This document shows, piece by piece, positions 26,661 to 33,529 of a DNA stretch of 64,000 bases. Positions within the stretch are counted from its first letter, which is position 1; each line of letters starts with the position of its first letter. Position numbers and translations under genes: made by a program. This DNA comes from Achromobacter pulmonis. Lineage in GTDB: Bacteria > Pseudomonadota > Gammaproteobacteria > Burkholderiales > Burkholderiaceae_B. The notes under the pieces were generated by a model. It did no database searches. It worked only from the letters and a program-made list of their open reading frames with translations, and was not told the DNA's origin. The stretch is from positions 1-64,000 of the forward strand of contig NZ_CADIJV010000028.1 of assembly GCF_902859765.1 (NCBI RefSeq), written 5' to 3'.

Positions 26661-27605
26661 ATGCCTCCCTCCCCCGCCGATACCCCCACGCCTCCGAACG
26701 CCGTTTTCGAGCCCGCCCGGCACGAACTGCTCTGCCTGCTCGAACGCATGACCGGCACGCTCGAGGGCTCGCTCGACACCCCCATCGAAGGCCTGTACCT
26801 GCACCGCATCTCGCAGCCGACCGGCCCCAAGCCGGCCTTGCAGAAGGCGGCGCTGGCGGTCATCGCGCAGGGATCCAAGCGGGTGCTGATCGGCGACGAA
26901 GCCTATGAGTACGACCCGTTCCACTACCTCATCTCGTCGGTCGACCTGCCGGTGGTGGCCAAGGTCTCGGTGGCCAGCCCGACGCTGCCCTACCTGGGTC
27001 TGCGGCTGGACCTGAACCCCGAGGAAATCACCGCCCTGATCAGCGACGAGAACCTGCCGCCGCTGTTGCCGGCGGAGGCCGCCCGCGCCATGTGCGTCAA
27101 TCCGCTGGGCGGCGCGCTGCTGGATGTGGTGCTGCGCCTGCTGCGGCTGTTGGACACGCCGCGCGATATTCCCATCCTGGCCCCCATGGTCAAGCGCGAA
27201 TTGCTGTACCGCCTGCTGATGAACGGCCAGGGCGTGGTGCTGCGCCAGACCGTGCTGCAGGACAGCCAACTCAACCGCGTGGCCAAGGCCATCCGCATCC
27301 TGCGCGACAACTATGCCCAGCCGCTGCGGGTCGAGGAAATCGCCCGCGACGTGCACATGAGCGTGTCGTCGCTGCACCATCACTTCAAACAGGCCACCGC
27401 CATGAGCCCGCTGCAGTACCAGAAGCACCTGCGGCTGCAAGAGGCACGCCGCCTGATGCTGACCGACGACGCCGGCGTGGCGCTGGCCGCGCACGCGGTG
27501 GGATACGAGAGTTCGTCGCAATTCAGCCGCGAATACAGCCGCCTGTTCGGCGCGCCCCCCTTGCGCGACAAACAGCGCTGGAAGGATGAGGCGCTGGCGG
27601 CCTGA
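26661..27605 (+). CDS. AraC-family regulator, AraC_N type
   Basis: A 314-residue regulator. An N-terminal sensor of the AraC_N type (about 20-190, with 'GLYLHRISQPTGPKPALQKAALAVIAQGSKRVLIGD') precedes two HTHs (about 205-305), 'LRVEEIARDVHMSVSSLHHHFKQATAMSPLQYQKHLRLQEARRLML' and 'VALAAHAVGYESSSQFSREYSRLFG'. The arrangement resembles YqhC, which activates aldehyde-responsive AKR genes. It is divergent from the aldo/keto reductase across phased repeats, which supports direct control of that gene. The inducer is probably a small aldehyde or a related electrophile, but this is inference from the family. Confidence 0.88.
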   Translation: MPPSPADTPTPPNAVFEPARHELLCLLERMTGTLEGSLDTPIEGLYLHRISQPTGPKPALQKAALAVIAQGSKRVLIGDEAYEYDPFHYLISSVDLPVVAKVSVASPTLPYLGLRLDLNPEEITALISDENLPPLLPAEAARAMCVNPLGGALLDVVLRLLRLLDTPRDIPILAPMVKRELLYRLLMNGQGVVLRQTVLQDSQLNRVAKAIRILRDNYAQPLRVEEIARDVHMSVSSLHHHFKQATAMSPLQYQKHLRLQEARRLMLTDDAGVALAAHAVGYESSSQFSREYSRLFGAPPLRDKQRWKDEALAA

Positions 27606-27683
27606 TCCGGCGGCGGCATCCTGCGTCAACCGGTGAGGGTGCGCCGCTGTCCGGATCGATCTCACGATTTTTTTCACCCGGCT

Positions 27684-27711
27684 GCATCCAAAAGCGTTTC
27701 CCGCGTGTAGT
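27684..27711 (+). promoter_or_regulatory. ECF-type promoter of the DUF3455 gene
   Basis: GCATCC (27684-27689) is followed by CGTGTA (27704-27709, 14-bp spacer) or TGTAGT (27706-27711, 16-bp spacer). TGCATCCA matches the -35 box of the fasciclin promoter. The -10 choice is uncertain. Confidence 0.5.
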
Positions 27712-27714
27712 ACC

Positions 27715-27745
27715 TGCAACGACGCGCACCCCGTGCGTCGTTGCA
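27715..27745 (+). repeat. Inverted repeat in the DUF3455 leader
   Basis: TGCAACGACGC (27715-27725), 9-nt loop, GCGTCGTTGCA (27735-27745): a perfect 11-bp stem just downstream of the ECF-like promoter and 30 bp before the start. It could stabilise the mRNA 5' end or be a protein site. Confidence 0.6.
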
Positions 27746-27774
27746 GACAGATCCCCTATCGCAGGAGACCCCTC

Positions 27775-28338
27775 ATGAAGACTCGACGCATCGCCGGCCG
27801 CCCGGCCGCCACATTGTTCGCCATTGCAACCCTGGCCGCTGGCGGCCTGCTCGGCCAGTCGCAGGCCATGGCGTATTCGCAAGATGGCCTGCCCGCCAGC
27901 GTGCAGGTGCCGGCCGGCCACAAAGTCGCCTGGGAAACCGTCGGCACCGGCGAGATCACCTACGAATGCCGTGCCAAGGCCGACGCCAAGGACCAGGCGG
28001 AATGGGTCTTCGCCGGCCCGAAAGCGGTATTGAAAGACCGCCAGGGCAAGCAGGTCGGCAGCTACTACGGCCCGCCCGCCACCTGGGAAGCAACGGATGG
28101 CTCCAAACTGACCGGCACCCAGGTCGCCGTTGCGCCAGCCGGAGCGGGCAATCTGCCCTATCAATTGGTCAAGGCCAATCCCGCCATGGGTAAGGGCGCA
28201 ATGACCGGGGTCGCCTACATCCAGCGCACCGCGCTCAAGGGCGGCGTCGCGCCGCAGGCGCCTTGCACCAACGCCACGCTGGGACAACGCAGCCAGGTCT
28301 CCTACCAGGCCGACTACATCTTCTGGAAGGCAAACTGA
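27775..28338 (+). CDS. Secreted DUF3455 protein
   Basis: A 187-residue protein with a signal peptide (about 1-32, MKTRRIAGRPAATLFAIATL, then AAGGLLGQSQAMA). The mature part has the DUF3455 pattern: 'LPASVQVPAGHKVAWETVGTGEITYECRAKADAKDQAEWVFAGPKAVLKDRQGKQVGSYYGPPATWEATDGSKLTG'. It has two cysteines (ECR and PCTN). The role of this family is unknown; the ECF-like promoter and proximity to a sigma/anti-sigma pair make an envelope-stress role plausible. GGAG lies 9 nt before the ATG at 27775. Confidence 0.85.
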   Translation: MKTRRIAGRPAATLFAIATLAAGGLLGQSQAMAYSQDGLPASVQVPAGHKVAWETVGTGEITYECRAKADAKDQAEWVFAGPKAVLKDRQGKQVGSYYGPPATWEATDGSKLTGTQVAVAPAGAGNLPYQLVKANPAMGKGAMTGVAYIQRTALKGGVAPQAPCTNATLGQRSQVSYQADYIFWKAN

Positions 28339-28430
28339 AGCCGGGCGCGTTTCGCGCGGCGGAACTCCGGTAAGATGCCCTATCCGCCGCCCGGAACGCG
28401 CCCGGGCCCAACCTTCCGTGCCCCGCGAGC

Positions 28431-29000
28431 ATGCCGAACAGACCTGCCCCGGATTTCGACTACGAAGCGGCCCTCAGAGAGTGCGCGGCCGGACGCCGGC
28501 CCGCACTGGAGGCTCTCTACCACCAGGAGGGCGCCCGCCTGCTGGGCGTGGCCCAACGCATCCTGCGAGATCGCGCGCGCGCCGAAGACATCGTGCACGA
28601 CACCTTCGTCAATATCTGGAAGCGGGCGGCCTCTTTCGACGGTACCCGAGGCTCGGCGCGAGGCTGGATGTACAGCGTGGCCCGTAACCTGGCGCTGAAC
28701 GCCGTGCGCGATGAACGCCGCGAAACCGGCGTGGACGATGACACCGCGGCCGCGCTCGATATCCGTGACTCGATGCAGGCGTGGCATGACACCCGCGATG
28801 CCTTCGAATGGCGCGAAAGCGCTGGCCGCATCGGCCCCTGCCTGGAGCAATTGGAACCGGTGCGCCGCAACTGCCTGCTGCACGCCTACGTCGAGGGCCT
28901 GTCCCACAGCGAAATCGCGCAGCGCCTGGAGGCGCCCCTGGGCACGGTCAAGGCCTGGATCAAGCGCAGCCTGAAGGCGCTCAAGGAATGCCTGGCATGA
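28431..29000 (+). CDS. ECF sigma factor, SigK/RskA-associated type
   Basis: A 189-residue extracytoplasmic-function sigma factor. Region 2 is about 25-95 ('ALYHQEGARLLGVAQRILRDRARAEDIVHDTFVNIWKRAASFD', 'SARGWMYSVARNLALNAVRD') and region 4 is about 130-185 ('LEPVRRNCLLHAYVEGLSHSEIAQRLEAPLGTVKAWIKRSLKALKECL'). It lacks extra domains. The ATGA overlap with the RskA-like gene fixes it as a coupled sigma/anti-sigma pair. Candidate targets are the DUF3455 gene just upstream and the fasciclin gene at 21776, which share a -35 motif. No such motif is visible before the sigma gene itself. Confidence 0.92.
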   Translation: MPNRPAPDFDYEAALRECAAGRRPALEALYHQEGARLLGVAQRILRDRARAEDIVHDTFVNIWKRAASFDGTRGSARGWMYSVARNLALNAVRDERRETGVDDDTAAALDIRDSMQAWHDTRDAFEWRESAGRIGPCLEQLEPVRRNCLLHAYVEGLSHSEIAQRLEAPLGTVKAWIKRSLKALKECLA

Positions 29001-29728
29001 ACGCGCCCCCCGAAACCCCGGAAGACCTGGACGAACTGGCCGGCGAGTACGTGCTGGGCACGTTGCCCAACCACCGCCGGCGTGAGGTCGAAAGCCGCCT
29101 GCCCCATGATCCCACGCTGCGCGCCGCCGTGGCGCGCTGGGAAGACCGGCTACTGCCATTGACCGCGCTGGCCTCCCCCATCGAGCCCTCCCCTGGTTTG
29201 TGGCCGCGCATCGCCGCCACCCTCGATGCGCCCCGCCAGGCGGCGGCGGCACGCGCGCGCGGCCTGGCTCGAACGCGGCTCTGGGACAACCTGGGATTCT
29301 GGCGCGCCGCCGCCGGCGGTCTCGCCGCGGCACTGGCCCTGACGGTCGCCACCCTGGCGTTGCGGCCCGCCCAGGCCCCCGCCACGATGCAGTACATGGT
29401 CGTGCTGGTGGCGCCGCAATCCCAAACGCCGGGCTGGGTGGTCCAGGCCCGCGCCGGCCAGCGCGAGGTGCAACTGGTGCCACTGGCCGCGGTCCAGGTG
29501 CCCGCGGACCGCGCCCTGGAATTCTGGACCAAGGCCGACGGGTGGGCGGGACCGGTATCCCTGGGGCTGGTCAAGCCCGGCGAACCCGTGCGCATCCCGC
29601 TGGATCAATTGCCGCCGCTCGAACCGAACCAATTGTTTGAACTGACTTTGGAGCCCGCCACCGGCTCGCCTATCGGCAAACCCACCGGGCCGATCCAGTT
29701 CATCGGCCGCGCGGTGAAGATGATGTAG
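28997..29728 (+). CDS. RskA-like anti-sigma factor
   Basis: A 243-residue membrane protein. A cytoplasmic ASD-like N terminus ('DLDELAGEYVLGTLPNHRRREVESRLPHDPTLRAAVARWEDRL', about 12-55) is the anti-sigma domain. It is followed by a transmembrane span (about 97-117) and an outer C-terminal domain of the RskA family ('VVLVAPQSQTPGWVVQARAGQREVQLVPL..VQVPADRALEFWTKADGW', about 131-190). The protein would hold the ECF sigma factor at the membrane and release it on proteolysis. The ATGA overlap gives translational coupling. Confidence 0.88.
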   Translation: MNAPPETPEDLDELAGEYVLGTLPNHRRREVESRLPHDPTLRAAVARWEDRLLPLTALASPIEPSPGLWPRIAATLDAPRQAAAARARGLARTRLWDNLGFWRAAAGGLAAALALTVATLALRPAQAPATMQYMVVLVAPQSQTPGWVVQARAGQREVQLVPLAAVQVPADRALEFWTKADGWAGPVSLGLVKPGEPVRIPLDQLPPLEPNQLFELTLEPATGSPIGKPTGPIQFIGRAVKMM

Positions 29729-29738
29729 CCGCCCCGGC

Positions 29739-30884
29739 CTACTTCTTGCGGAAAGGATAGGCCTGCTGCGCCAGGAAGGTGCCCGGCATGTCGTTGTCGA
29801 GAATGCCGTAGTTTTCCGGCAGGCGTTTGCCCGTGCCGCGCACCGCCGTGCCGAGCAGGTAGTCGATGAACGAGAGGTGGGCCGCGTAGTTCCTGTCGAT
29901 CGCCTCGGTATCGGACGAATGGTGCCAGTGATGGAAGTCGGGCGTCACGATCACGTAGCGCAGCCAGCCCCACGGCAGCTTGACGTTGGAGTGGATCAGC
30001 ACCGCCTGGAACCCGACGATGATGATGTAGGCGTCCAGCACCGGCTTGGAAAAGCCCAGGGCGAACAACACGCCCAGCACCGCCACCCGCGTGATCAGCA
30101 GCTCGACGATGTGCAGGCGTGAACCGGCCAGCCAGTCGAGCGTGCGGGTGCTATGGTGCACCGCGTGGATGCGCCACAGGAACGGCACCTCGTGGTATGC
30201 ACGATGCGCGGCGTACTGCACCAGGTCGGCCACCAGCACCGCCACGAACAGCTCGGCCAAATATGGCAGCGACTGGATCGCCTGCTGCAGCGGCTCGTAA
30301 GCGGCCCATGAGAACAACCGGTGCACGAAGAAGTTGATGCACAGCAGCACCGCGCCCACCGACAAGTGGTTGAACAGGAAGTGCTTCATGTCCACCTGCC
30401 ATTCGCCGCGGAACACCGGTTGGCCCGGATACAGCGGGAACAGCTTTTCGAAGATGATGAACACGGTGCTGGATGCCAGCAGGTCGAGGATGAACCAGTC
30501 CAGGCCCAGGTAGGGATGGTTGCCGGTATTGGAGGTGGTCACCACCACCTGGCTGCCGCCGGCGGCCACCGCAATGCACACCAGCACGAACGCGGCGATG
30601 CTGAGCCAGCGCTGGCGGCCGAACACGATATTGGTCAGCGCGATGGTGCCCGAGGCCAGCAGCGCGGTGAACAGCAGCGTGCGCATCGCGTCGACGCTAT
30701 AGAAGGAACGCAGCTCGGGGGTGGTCAGGTAGGCCGGGAAATGAAACGCCAGCACCCCCAACACGGACAGGATCGCCAGGAACAGCGCGATCACGCCGGT
30801 GATCATGCCGGTACCCGGGTGGATGCGGCCGTCCTGCCTGAACAAATCCAGGACCTGACGATAGATGGGGGCACGCTGATTCAT
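29739..30884 (-). CDS. Sterol desaturase-family membrane enzyme
   Basis: A 381-residue membrane protein with about seven hydrophobic spans and the fatty-acid-hydroxylase histidine clusters: 'QYAAHRAYHE', 'HAVHHS' and 'FHHWHHSSD', which hold a di-iron centre. These enzymes hydroxylate or desaturate lipids, possibly ornithine or hopanoid-type lipids in bacteria. The ATG at 30884 ('MNQRAPIYRQVLDLF') is chosen; no strong ribosome site is visible, and an upstream ATG at 30905 is an alternative. The 3' end is 10 bp from the convergent anti-sigma gene. Confidence 0.82.
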   Translation of the reverse strand: MNQRAPIYRQVLDLFRQDGRIHPGTGMITGVIALFLAILSVLGVLAFHFPAYLTTPELRSFYSVDAMRTLLFTALLASGTIALTNIVFGRQRWLSIAAFVLVCIAVAAGGSQVVVTTSNTGNHPYLGLDWFILDLLASSTVFIIFEKLFPLYPGQPVFRGEWQVDMKHFLFNHLSVGAVLLCINFFVHRLFSWAAYEPLQQAIQSLPYLAELFVAVLVADLVQYAAHRAYHEVPFLWRIHAVHHSTRTLDWLAGSRLHIVELLITRVAVLGVLFALGFSKPVLDAYIIIVGFQAVLIHSNVKLPWGWLRYVIVTPDFHHWHHSSDTEAIDRNYAAHLSFIDYLLGTAVRGTGKRLPENYGILDNDMPGTFLAQQAYPFRKK

Positions 30885-30984
30885 TGCATTTTGATGGCAG
30901 ACCATATAGGCAGGCGAGTGTATCTCCGGCCCCAAAATGCAATGTAAACAAACGTGAAAATATACGACCAAGAAACCTCTCGCG

Positions 30985-31007
30985 TGACGCCCCCTTGCTT
31001 GGCGTCA
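30985..31007. repeat. TGACGCC inverted repeat
   Basis: TGACGCC (30985-30991), 9-bp spacer, GGCGTCA (31001-31007) in the desaturase/DUF465 intergenic region. It may be an operator; no stem followed by T-run exists. Confidence 0.4.
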
Positions 31008-31145
31008 AATCCGGCCCCCGGCCATTTGTCCGGCGGGTTGACTTTGACGGGCCGTTGCGATGTCATGGAACCGACAGCTCATTTACGGGCCGGTCCGCCG
31101 ACCCCGCGCAGCCCCCCCCTCAACCGGATCACGCAAGAGGCCGTC

Positions 31146-31370
31146 ATGTTCCCTGAGTACCGCCAACTGATTACCCGCCTGAAAGCCGAGAACGGACATT
31201 TCTCGGCACTGTTCCAACGCCACAACGACCTGGACCAGGAAATCAAGAACATGGAGGCGGGCATCGTGCCGGCCTCGGACACCAGTGTCGAAGTCCTGAA
31301 AAAGGAAAAACTGCTGCTCAAGGACAAGCTCTACAGCTTGCTGCGCGCGGCCGATTCGCACGCCGGCTGA
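31146..31370 (+). CDS. DUF465/YdcH-family small protein
   Basis: A 74-residue coiled-coil protein: 'YRQLITRLKAENGHFSALFQRHNDLDQEIKNMEAG' and 'VEVLKKEKLLLKDKLYSLL' follow the DUF465 heptad pattern, including the conserved H.F..L...H..LD..I. Its function is not known; family members often sit with stress genes. AAGAGG precedes the ATG at 31146, and a strong terminator (31390-31416) follows. Confidence 0.85.
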   Translation: MFPEYRQLITRLKAENGHFSALFQRHNDLDQEIKNMEAGIVPASDTSVEVLKKEKLLLKDKLYSLLRAADSHAG

Positions 31371-31389
31371 AACCTTCCACTGCCCACCC

Positions 31390-31416
31390 AAGGCGCCGCA
31401 TTCGCGGCGCCTTTTT
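31390..31416 (+). terminator. Terminator after the DUF465 gene
   Basis: AAGGCGCCGC (31390-31399), ATTC loop, GCGGCGCCTT (31404-31413) and a T-run. Perfect 10-bp stem. Confidence 0.9.
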
Positions 31417-31553
31417 GTTGGCCGATGGCGCGGCCGGCGCCATCGCGGCGGCGCGGCAGGGACCGCCCAGTACGACGCGCCCTCCCGCTACGTTATCCAG
31501 TCCGATAAGACCATCGAAGATGGCCGTTCTCAGGCCCGGCAGCGAGTCTTTGC

Positions 31554-31582
31554 TTGCTGACAATAATCTGAATGCATAAAAT
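31554..31582 (+). promoter_or_regulatory. Promoter of the BssS-like gene
   Basis: TTGCTG (31554-31559), 17-bp spacer, TAAAAT (31577-31582). A transcript starting near 31589 would exclude the ATG at 31572 and supports the GTG at 31629 as the start of the following gene. Confidence 0.5.
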
Positions 31583-31628
31583 CAAGCGCGCCGGCCATTT
31601 GCCGGCCACGCATAGAGGACGGAGCAAG

Positions 31629-31880
31629 GTGCAAGACAGAGACTTCAAGGCGGGCGAAGCCGTGTCGCCGGTGACCGGTTGGGCCATGATGCCCTTGGTG
31701 GAGCACGACTCCCTGCTGCTGCGGCTCGATTTCCTGACCGAGTCGTCATCCGCCGACCCGTCGCGCAGCGGGCGGGGCCGCGTCTATGCCGTCACCTCCG
31801 AGCAGTTGCAATTGCTGCTCGACTCGCTGCAGACCCAACTCGACAAGCTGCAGCCCGTGCCCGCCAGCCCGAGCCATTGA
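31629..31880 (+). CDS. BssS-family-like small protein
   Basis: An 83-residue protein (GTG at 31629, GGAG 4 nt upstream). The pattern 'V.GWAMMPLVEHDSLLLRLDFLT' followed by 'RVYAVTSEQLQLLLDSLQTQLDKLQ' resembles the BssS (YceP) family of small biofilm-related regulators, including GW, D.L.LRL and the C-terminal helix. BssS itself links signals to motility and biofilm in E. coli. Assignment is by pattern recall only. An upstream ATG at 31572 would lie before the predicted transcription start. It is followed by the ArgO-type exporter. Confidence 0.5.
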   Translation: MQDRDFKAGEAVSPVTGWAMMPLVEHDSLLLRLDFLTESSSADPSRSGRGRVYAVTSEQLQLLLDSLQTQLDKLQPVPASPSH

Positions 31881-31910
31881 TTCACGAGGGCGCCCCCCTA
31901 CGGATTCAGT

Positions 31911-31947
31911 GCTGCTAAAGATGGATTAGCAGCTTTAGATTTTCTAA
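31911..31947. promoter_or_regulatory. Nested inverted repeats before the exporter
   Basis: GCTGCTAA (31911-31918) and TTAGCAGC (31926-31933) are spaced by 7 bp; TTAGA-TTT-TCTAA (31935-31947) follows. A third pairing, CTAAAG with CTTTAG, overlaps both. The block ends 46 bp before the exporter start and looks like an operator or a regulatory stem. Confidence 0.5.
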
Positions 31948-31992
31948 TTCGCCAGCAACCACTAGCCTGTCGTCCTCGCCACCAGGTACGAC

Positions 31993-32595
31993 ATGACCAG
32001 CGCCTTCTTTCCCGGTTTTCTTCTCAGCCTGAGCCTGATTCTCGCGATCGGGGCACAGAACGCCTTTGTGCTGCGCCAGGGCTTGCGCCAGGAACACGTC
32101 TTTGCGGTGTGCCTGGTCTGCGCCATCTCGGACGCGATCCTGATCGCAGCCGGCGTTGCGGGATTCGGGCTGGCCGCACACACGCTGCCCTGGCTGGAAC
32201 CGGTCTTGCGCTATGGCGGCGCCCTGTTCCTGCTTTGCTATGCGGTCCGCAGTTGGCGCTCGGCCCTGGGCAACCCCGGCTGCCTGACGCCATCCACACG
32301 CGTGGCCGCCGGTCTGGGCGCCACCCTGGCCTCCTGCCTGGCTTTCACCTGGCTCAACCCACACGTATATCTGGACACCGTGGTGCTGCTGGGGTCGATC
32401 TCCAGCCAGTACCAAGGCCACAAGACCGCCTTCGCGCTGGGAGCGATGAGCGCCTCGTTCCTGTTCTTCTTCACGCTGGGATTTGGCGCCCGCCTGCTGC
32501 GGCCCATATTCGCCAGCCCGACCGCCTGGCGGGTGCTGGATGCCCTGGTCGGAACCGCCATGCTGGCCATTGCGCTCAAACTTGTCTGGCCCTAG
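31993..32595 (+). CDS. LysE/ArgO-family amino-acid exporter
   Basis: A 200-residue inner-membrane protein with about six spans and the LysE family start 'FFPGFLLSLSLILAIGAQNAFVLRQGLR' (the G.QN motif). It exports basic amino acids such as arginine or lysine. The middle segment 'AFTWLNPHVYLDTVVLLGSIS' is also typical. No ArgP-like regulator is adjacent, but a strong nested dyad precedes the gene. It ends 17 bp from the convergent AhpD-like gene. Confidence 0.9.
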   Translation: MTSAFFPGFLLSLSLILAIGAQNAFVLRQGLRQEHVFAVCLVCAISDAILIAAGVAGFGLAAHTLPWLEPVLRYGGALFLLCYAVRSWRSALGNPGCLTPSTRVAAGLGATLASCLAFTWLNPHVYLDTVVLLGSISSQYQGHKTAFALGAMSASFLFFFTLGFGARLLRPIFASPTAWRVLDALVGTAMLAIALKLVWP

Positions 32596-32612
32596 CGGCG
32601 CCGCGCCGGCCG

Positions 32613-33080
32613 TCAATCCGCCGCGGGTACCTGCCTGACGGCGGCAGGCACGTTGCGGAACGTGATACCGAGGCGGTTGAAGGCATTCATCAGACCGATC
32701 GCGTAGGTCAGGTCGGCCAATTCCTTGTCGTTGAACGCGGTCGCAGCCGCGGCGTAGTCCGCATCCGGCACTCCGGTATCAGCCACCCGCGTGACGCATT
32801 CGGCCCAGGCCAGCGCCGCCTGCTCGCGCGCGCTGAACAGCGCACCGGCTTCGCGCCAGACCGGCACCAGCACCAGCTTGTCCACCGCCATGCCCTGCTT
32901 GAGCAGATCTCGTGAATGCATATCGATGCAGTAGGCGCAGCCGTTGATCTGCGAGACGCGCAAATAGACCAGATTGAGCAGCACTTCCGGCAGGCCGCAT
33001 TGGCGCAGATAGGTGTACACGCCGCCATAGGCTTTGTAGCCTTCCGGCGCGGCATGGGTGTAGTCGAGGCGTTGGCGCAT
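32613..33080 (-). CDS. AhpD-like carboxymuconolactone decarboxylase family protein
   Basis: A 155-residue protein with the AhpD core: 'VYLRVSQINGCAYCIDMHSRDLLKQG' contains the redox CxxC (Cys49 and Cys52) and the downstream His (H56), and 'ALAWAECVTRVAD' and 'FNDKELADLTYAIGLMNAFNRLGI' are the family's other helices. Such proteins act as thiol peroxidases or hydroperoxide reductase partners. The ATG at 33080 has AGGA 7 nt upstream; an upstream ATG at 33116 adds 12 polar residues. Confidence 0.88.
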   Translation of the reverse strand: MRQRLDYTHAAPEGYKAYGGVYTYLRQCGLPEVLLNLVYLRVSQINGCAYCIDMHSRDLLKQGMAVDKLVLVPVWREAGALFSAREQAALAWAECVTRVADTGVPDADYAAAATAFNDKELADLTYAIGLMNAFNRLGITFRNVPAAVRQVPAAD

Positions 33081-33200
33081 GATGCATCCTGATTGTCTGG
33101 CTGTCGAAGACATCATGCTGCACGCGGACGGCGCTTTCGGGTAGAGCCAAGAAACAGGTTGCGTGCTGGGCCATCAGGCCGGGACAGCCCCCCAATGACA

Positions 33201-33234
33201 AAGGCCGTTAGTGAACACTCTCACTAACGGCCTT
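33201..33234. terminator. Bidirectional hairpin by tRNA-Pro
   Basis: AAGGCCGTTAGTGA (33201-33214), 6-nt loop, TCACTAACGGCCTT (33221-33234): a perfect 14-bp stem. It is 9 bp downstream of the tRNA 3' end on the minus strand. T-runs are weak on both sides (plus: GCTTTTA). Confidence 0.75.
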
Positions 33235-33242
33235 GCTTTTAC

Positions 33243-33319
33243 TGGTCGGGGCGGCGGGATTCGAACTCGCGACCCTCTGCTCCCAAAGCAGATGCGCTAC
33301 CAGGCTGCGCTACGCCCCG
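33243..33319 (-). tRNA. tRNA-Pro (anticodon TGG)
   Basis: A 77-nt cloverleaf on the minus strand. The acceptor stem is CGGGGCG / CGCCCCG with encoded CCA (33243-33245). The D-arm reads 'GCGCAGCCTGGTAGCGC', the anticodon stem CTGCT-TTTGGGA-GCAG places TGG in the loop, and the T-arm is 'GAGTTCGAATC'. It decodes CCA (and CCG by wobble) proline codons. A 14-bp hairpin follows. Confidence 0.95.
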
Positions 33320-33382
33320 AGGGACGCCACTATACCAGATACGGACGCCTGCCCCACGACGCCCTGCCCGGCGATCCCCTGA

Positions 33383-33411
33383 TTGACACCTATATAGTTG
33401 AAGCATAAATT
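33383..33411 (+). promoter_or_regulatory. Promoter with MarR-like operator before the MFS gene
   Basis: TTGACA (33383-33388), 17-bp spacer, TAAATT (33406-33411). An imperfect dyad ATAGTTGAAGCATAAAT (33394-33410) overlaps the spacer and -10. This resembles MarR-type sites of aromatic catabolism genes. The start codon at 33530 is about 120 bp downstream. Confidence 0.45.
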
Positions 33412-33529
33412 AATTGCACCCGGCAGCGCCGCATCGAGAGGCGCCGCTGAGCCGGGCCGCGCGCCGTGCTCCCTTCGCCCTGGCGGGCGTCGTCGGCACA
33501 TCTCATAGACCACACGCATCGGGAGCCAC

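Noticed and set aside
31060-31077. PHO-box-like ATGTCAT-GGAA-CCGACAG before the DUF465 gene
   Set aside because: It shares 17 bases with the ppk PHO-box region, but the second repeat is poor and no -10 lies 10 bp downstream; chance or weak site.
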